Source of the DNA: Kluyveromyces lactis
Taxonomy: Eukaryota; Ascomycota; Saccharomycetes; Saccharomycetales; Saccharomycetaceae
Direction: 5' to 3'
Assembly (NCBI RefSeq): GCF_000002515.2
Contig: NC_006039.1
Span: forward strand, 1,116,001-1,180,000
DNA length: 64,000 nt
The notes under the pieces were generated by a model, which saw only the letters and a program-made list of their open reading frames with translations, did not search any database and was not told where the DNA came from. Shown here piece after piece: positions 59,544 through 64,000 of this stretch. Numbering within the stretch: position 1 is the stretch's first letter; the number at the start of each line of letters is the position of its first letter. Position numbers and translations under genes: made by a program.

Positions 59544-61574
59544 TCAATCATTTTTGATCTTCATTTCTTTAATTAATTCAGTTAATTGATTTATAGTTGT
59601 GGTGAGCGTCTCTATCTTTTCTTCGGCTTTCTGCTGTTGATCGTTCAATTCTTTGAAGATTTTATAAGACTCCCAACCTATACCAGTCTCATAACCTTCG
59701 CTTACTGGCTGTACGACAGTCTTCACTTCGCTAAACCAACCCTTGTCAACCGGGAACCTAGGATCAACTTCTTCTGCCTCTCTTTGAGCGAGGAGTGCCC
59801 TTTCATTTTTCTTTTGCGTCATCCTGTAGCTGTTCTCGAAATCAGAGTCCAAAATGTTAGCTTCCTCTTCTAAGAATCCGTCAGTTAGATCCCAAGCTAC
59901 ATCATTTTCATTAGCATCATCTGGTAATTTATTGAGTCTATTGTACACTATCCTTCTGGCTTGAATGGTTTCAAATATAGAAATATAGCACAACAAGGGT
60001 GAGTATATCAGCGTCATCACAAAGCTGGATAGATACTTACCTTGTGTTTTTGGTAGCATCCAGATTATAGGAGTAATACAAATCTCTATCAAATTCAAAG
60101 GTGGAACATAGACATCTTCGTCTGGAGCTCTGATGTATCTTAAGGTCTTTTGAGCCATCAATGCTAAATATTCATCTGTGACATTATCAATTACTTTTTG
60201 ATATGCACTCGAGTACAACGCAATCAATATATTCAAGAGAATTATAGTGACAATGAAACAGTAACTGTAATATAGGATAGCTGCATAAGGAGGGGCAAAC
60301 CTTTCGAACATATCAAACCCACCATCGCCCAAAATAGTAGTGAAGAGGTTTGATAATATTGGCCATGTAATCTCGCGCCTTCCATCTGCCGAATCTAGTC
60401 CTAGGAACCCCTGTAAAAATCCAATCATTATCAAAATTAATAAAGAGAAGAAGTAAATGGACTCCCGCATCATATGTGCCAATACCACCAATAACGCACC
60501 AACAAATCTTTCAGATTCCAAATATAGTAACAAACGAGACCATACCAATGGCGCTGCACATGCTAAAATTCTATACGAAACAATATCCCAGTGCTCTGAT
60601 GGTAAATCAGCCTTCCATGGGCACACACTAATGATACGAATAACGATAGAACATATGATAATTGAAAACATAAAATCATGATATACGTTCCAAAAACCAA
60701 TGTACGCCCATCCAACATGATAACACTTGACTAATTCGTCGAGTGCATGACCCAGTGTGAACACATAAAACAGGGATTCCCAAAATCCTATCGGTTGAAC
60801 ATTTACAGAGTCTTTTTGATTTACGACAACCGTGAAAAGTACCAAATATAATAGCGAGAAGATGATCTGCAATAAATTTTGGTAGATGGGAGCACGTAAT
60901 CTCTCAGGCGTGAAATGCTTGGAAACTTCACAGGATGGCACAACGGGGGAAAGGATGTACGTTTCAGGATTGAGTTTATTCTGCACGATCCAACCTCTCC
61001 ACAACCATTTCAAACAACGTTGGTATCCAGAAGAACCGATAACAATAGTACAATGCATATCCATGGCTAATTCAAGTGCGGAAATTGGGGAAGAATCGCA
61101 GTCATTTTCATTAATGACGTACCGACGTAGTAGTAATTGCATAAATGTGTAGTGATGATCCTCGAATTCAGTTTCCTCAATGATCAATTTCGAAAGCTGC
61201 TGGGCAGTTACAGCCCTCATATTATAGAGTTCTGAGTTGTGTAGCTCCGATTCAGCCAGTCCCCAATACCATCCACATACTTTTAACAAGGCGAATACAA
61301 TGACAGATTCGTATTTCCTAACAGAGGCGCGGTCCTTTCTGTCCCCACCGCAAGCTGCTCTGGCCAATTTAATTACTTTCGCATTGAGGATTCTTGAGTG
61401 TTCACACGTTACAATATTCTCCTCGTATGTAATGGGAATCACTTCATCTATAAGATACTTTAAATTGGTTGCTATGCGTAGAATTTGTCTTGAATTAGGG
61501 GAAGTATAATTTGATGTATTTGCAGGATCAATCCAGTACTGTTGGGAAGTACTTGGAAGCACAGAAGACTGCAT
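59544..61574 (-). CDS. YVC1: Vacuolar TRP-type calcium channel Yvc1
   Basis: Yvc1 (TRPY1) releases calcium from the vacuole in response to stretch and cytosolic Ca. The 676-aa product (S. cerevisiae 675) has a cytosolic N-terminal domain of about 225 residues with helical repeats. Membrane segments follow at about 232-255, 265-310, 335-365 and 370-400, with a pore region near 395-425 (GFLQGFLGLDSADG). The last segment is YCFIVTIILLNILIALYSSA. A cytosolic C-terminus with a terminal helical stretch ends the protein. The first ATG is at 61574; a GTG nine codons earlier is not a likely start. It fits YOR087W. Confidence 0.94.
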   Translation of the reverse strand: MQSSVLPSTSQQYWIDPANTSNYTSPNSRQILRIATNLKYLIDEVIPITYEENIVTCEHSRILNAKVIKLARAACGGDRKDRASVRKYESVIVFALLKVCGWYWGLAESELHNSELYNMRAVTAQQLSKLIIEETEFEDHHYTFMQLLLRRYVINENDCDSSPISALELAMDMHCTIVIGSSGYQRCLKWLWRGWIVQNKLNPETYILSPVVPSCEVSKHFTPERLRAPIYQNLLQIIFSLLYLVLFTVVVNQKDSVNVQPIGFWESLFYVFTLGHALDELVKCYHVGWAYIGFWNVYHDFMFSIIICSIVIRIISVCPWKADLPSEHWDIVSYRILACAAPLVWSRLLLYLESERFVGALLVVLAHMMRESIYFFSLLILIMIGFLQGFLGLDSADGRREITWPILSNLFTTILGDGGFDMFERFAPPYAAILYYSYCFIVTIILLNILIALYSSAYQKVIDNVTDEYLALMAQKTLRYIRAPDEDVYVPPLNLIEICITPIIWMLPKTQGKYLSSFVMTLIYSPLLCYISIFETIQARRIVYNRLNKLPDDANENDVAWDLTDGFLEEEANILDSDFENSYRMTQKKNERALLAQREAEEVDPRFPVDKGWFSEVKTVVQPVSEGYETGIGWESYKIFKELNDQQQKAEEKIETLTTTINQLTELIKEMKIKND

Positions 61575-62847
61575 CGCTGCTGACCGGGAGTAATTTATCA
61601 CTGGCAGATACGCAGGTGGAGTGTGCGACTCTCACTAAACAGAACGGGATGGTTAAATAAATGTACAGCAGAAATATTCTTGGGAAATATCACAGGGACA
61701 ATAGCTTTTCAAGTTTTGTTTGAGTAGAAAAAGAAAGAAATCATAAACGGCTGTAGATAGTCTTGATGTATCTCGTGCACGTGACCAACAAATTTATCTT
61801 AAAAACATGAAATTGCTTAAAAGGATGCACTAGGAAGAGTTAATATGTGGCTTGTTAAACCTATAGTTAGTCAGTATTGTTAATCTCTTGTATATTTGGT
61901 CAACCAGGGGTATTTTGTTTTAGCTGGAATCTTGAGGAAGGAGGCGTGCAATTAAAGATAGCGAATCAGAGGACCTTTTATGCGGAGCCAATCTTACTTT
62001 AAGCAGTGACATAGAGATATCTCAGGATCATTCGAATCATTTATTAAATATAGAAACGACATAACGGCAATTTAAAGAGTGATCATTTCATCAAACCATA
62101 AATGTCACATCAAAGCAGCACTGTATTAACCAAGTTCTCTCGCATTGATCCTGTCATTATCGATTATCGGTAAGCAGGCCTAGAACTCCTTTTCATCCAG
62201 CTCTTCATCTTCCGAACTTTAGCCGCCGAAGTTCAAAATATAATTCGAAAACTCCTTCCTTCCAAATCTCTCTTTTTATATAGCACTAAGTAAATATATA
62301 CGTGTAATTGAGTAACCCTAAGTGAGCGAAGAAAGTACTCATCTCAGACCAGCACGTGATTATTTACCCGCACATTTGCTATTACGTATTACCCGGTTCC
62401 GTTATCTCCGTACTTTGTATCTTCCATTTTTTTCATTGTTCACTATGGCTTGCTTGATACGGCACTGAGTGAAATTTTGGAAATCTGGTTTCTTCTCATA
62501 GTAAGGAGTTTGAAATTTGAAAAAGCCTTTGAATTCTATCTCATCTGGTTTTTAATAGTGATTCTTTCTTTGTATATAGAAAATTTGGAAATTTAAAATA
62601 TTGGAATAATGCAAATAAAATGGATATAAAACAAAAATTTGTATAGTGTGTAGTTAAGGAAAGTAAAGTAAAAAGAGGAGTGTAGTTGATATTGAAAGCC
62701 GAAACCGGACCAAAGTGCTGCAACTAGTGAAAGAATCTCTAGATCAAAGTTTGGAAAGTATTTACAAGCATCCTTTTACAGTCTTTTTTACTAAAGGTAG
62801 TTAAAGAATTAGTGGAAGGATTTAAAGTATCACAGAGAGACTCACAA
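61575..62847. promoter_or_regulatory. Divergent YVC1/NST1 promoter region
   Basis: This 1.27-kb spacer has CACGTG at 61778-61783 (YVC1 side) and at 62353-62358 (NST1 side). Two Reb1-type sites follow: TTACCCG at 62364-62370 and TTACCCGG at 62389-62396. The sites cluster within 45 bp, about 450-495 bp upstream of NST1. Confidence 0.6.
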
Positions 62848-64000
62848 ATGGTGGCACATAAGAAGAGTAAGAAGAAGAGTAAGAAGCAGCATGGTTCTGC
62901 GGGTGAAAAGGAATTGCATGAATCGAAGATTCACGCAGAAATCATCGATGATGAAGCAGAGTACCCTACCTCTCGTGTGATCAAAAGAGCCCCAAACGGA
63001 GATGTCATAGTGGAATCACTTCCGGAAGAGGAATCATTAGACAGATCAGAACTAAACCAGGATCATCGTTCTGGTAGCAGCAGTAGCAGCACTAATAGTG
63101 GCGGTGTTACAAATACTGCAGACTGCAATGCCGATGCTGATAATGAAGAAGTCGAGGATACTAAATGGCCAATCAAGTTAGATACCCATTGGGAATCTTT
63201 GTCATTGGAAGAGAGAAGGAATATTCTACGGATAAGCAAAGACGAATTGTTTGATATGATCAAATCGTATAAGAATATGCATAATTGTGATTGTAGCATG
63301 TGTGGCCGTCATAACAACCTGAATATAGAGCAAGAAATTGAACAGATATATTGCGAACTTTACGATAGTGCAAGGGAAGAAGATTCAGATACAGATTTTG
63401 TACAGTTCCACTTAAAGCTAATAAAAGAATATCAGAATGGTAGTAATAATACACATCACCATATGCGTCACCATGGGGACAAACAGGATTCCAATATTTG
63501 TCATGAGAACTTTGCCCATAACGATAACGACGATAATAATGATTCAACGAATAAAAATGCCTTTTTATCTAGCATACTTCCGAAAGAGAAAAATGCTAGC
63601 ACTTCAGAAAATGAATGTACAAATGATTTCCTCGATTCATTAAGCGAAGATTCAGCCATAAAGTATTGTCTTTCAGAAGGAGCGATAGGGCTGGATAAAT
63701 CATATCAAGTTGACTTCCTTGGTAAAGAAGAAGTTGATTCAAATATGGACACCATTCCGAACAGTGATAATAAAACGCAGACTGCTTTGGATTGGAAACA
63801 CGAAATCGAACAATTTAAAAGTAGCAAACAGAAGCAGGTATCTGAGTCTACAACAGGTAAAGAAGCTCTCCCTCCTATCAATGACATAGATAATACTAAT
63901 GAGGTTATCCCCGAACATGATGAGTTTGACTCTAAGCTTCTCCATTTTGCCAAAACTGTAGTATCTTCTCATCCGCATATTGCCGAGGAATTCATCAACA
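62848..64000 (+). CDS. NST1: Nst1-like stress response protein, 3' end beyond the window
   Basis: The frame opens at ATG 62848 and stays open to the window edge, showing 384 codons. The start is basic (MVAHKKSKKKSKKQ). The blocks YPTSRVIKRAPNGDVIVES (about 39-57), HWESLSLEERRNILRISKDE (about 112-131) and HNCDCSMCGRHNN (about 144-156) match S. cerevisiae Nst1 as I recall it. The chain ends in the window at FAKTVVSSHPHIAEEFIN, also conserved. Nst1 is linked to salt tolerance and P-bodies and normally has a long central Lys/Glu-rich coiled coil, which lies outside this window. It fits YNL091W. Confidence 0.93.
   Translation, partial: MVAHKKSKKKSKKQHGSAGEKELHESKIHAEIIDDEAEYPTSRVIKRAPNGDVIVESLPEEESLDRSELNQDHRSGSSSSSTNSGGVTNTADCNADADNEEVEDTKWPIKLDTHWESLSLEERRNILRISKDELFDMIKSYKNMHNCDCSMCGRHNNLNIEQEIEQIYCELYDSAREEDSDTDFVQFHLKLIKEYQNGSNNTHHHMRHHGDKQDSNICHENFAHNDNDDNNDSTNKNAFLSSILPKEKNASTSENECTNDFLDSLSEDSAIKYCLSEGAIGLDKSYQVDFLGKEEVDSNMDTIPNSDNKTQTALDWKHEIEQFKSSKQKQVSESTTGKEALPPINDIDNTNEVIPEHDEFDSKLLHFAKTVVSSHPHIAEEFIN

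Overview
This is nuclear DNA of a budding yeast (Saccharomycetaceae). The genes are compact and almost all intronless, with AT-rich spacers and S. cerevisiae-type splice signals (GTATGT at the 5' site, TACTAAC at the branch). About thirty proteins could be matched from memory to S. cerevisiae families. From about 7.9 kb to the end, the gene order interleaves one-copy members of the two sister regions that S. cerevisiae carries on chromosome XIV (near YNL091-YNL103) and chromosome XV (near YOR087-YOR107). That pattern is expected of a lineage that split before the whole-genome duplication, such as Kluyveromyces, Lachancea, Zygosaccharomyces or Torulaspora. Base composition and the loose promoter style suggest Kluyveromyces, but I cannot prove the genus.

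Layout. 1-6.9 kb: MSC6 (5' cut by the window edge), CYC3, SOG2 and TFB6, a block matching the YOR352-354/YAL039 ancestral region. A 1.07-kb spacer then joins it to an unrelated ancestral block (a synteny break relative to S. cerevisiae). 7.9-14 kb: RGS2, a large promoter, MET4 and VAM3. 14-25.4 kb: POL1, AVT4, MIC27, PIN2, OCA1 and OST2. 26-38.8 kb: RAS (intron after codon 5), PHO23, CRC1, KTR1, NUP1, a YOR097C homologue and RPS7 (intron after codon 48). 39-50 kb: a GC-rich unexplained block, then RKI1, ARF3, CMR2 and ECM3. 51.6-64 kb: APP1, TMA46, PTC5, VPS21, a YNL092W-type methyltransferase, YVC1 and the 5' part of NST1, which runs off the right edge.

The genes do not form operons; each has its own promoter. 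Shared themes are sulfur regulation (MET4, with Cbf1-, Met31/32- and Reb1-type sites in its own promoter), DNA replication (POL1, with two MCB boxes), endosome and vacuole traffic (VAM3, VPS21, YVC1, AVT4, ARF3, APP1), mitochondria (MSC6, CYC3, MIC27, CRC1, PTC5) and glycosylation (OST2, KTR1).

I saw no tRNA, rRNA, transposon, LTR, CRISPR array or centromere. No new multi-gene system is evident. The points most worth a second look are the RAS intron architecture, the MET4 promoter module, the GC-rich block at 39.0-39.28 kb, the long CACGTG palindrome upstream of APP1, and the N-terminal extensions of CYC3 and RKI1.
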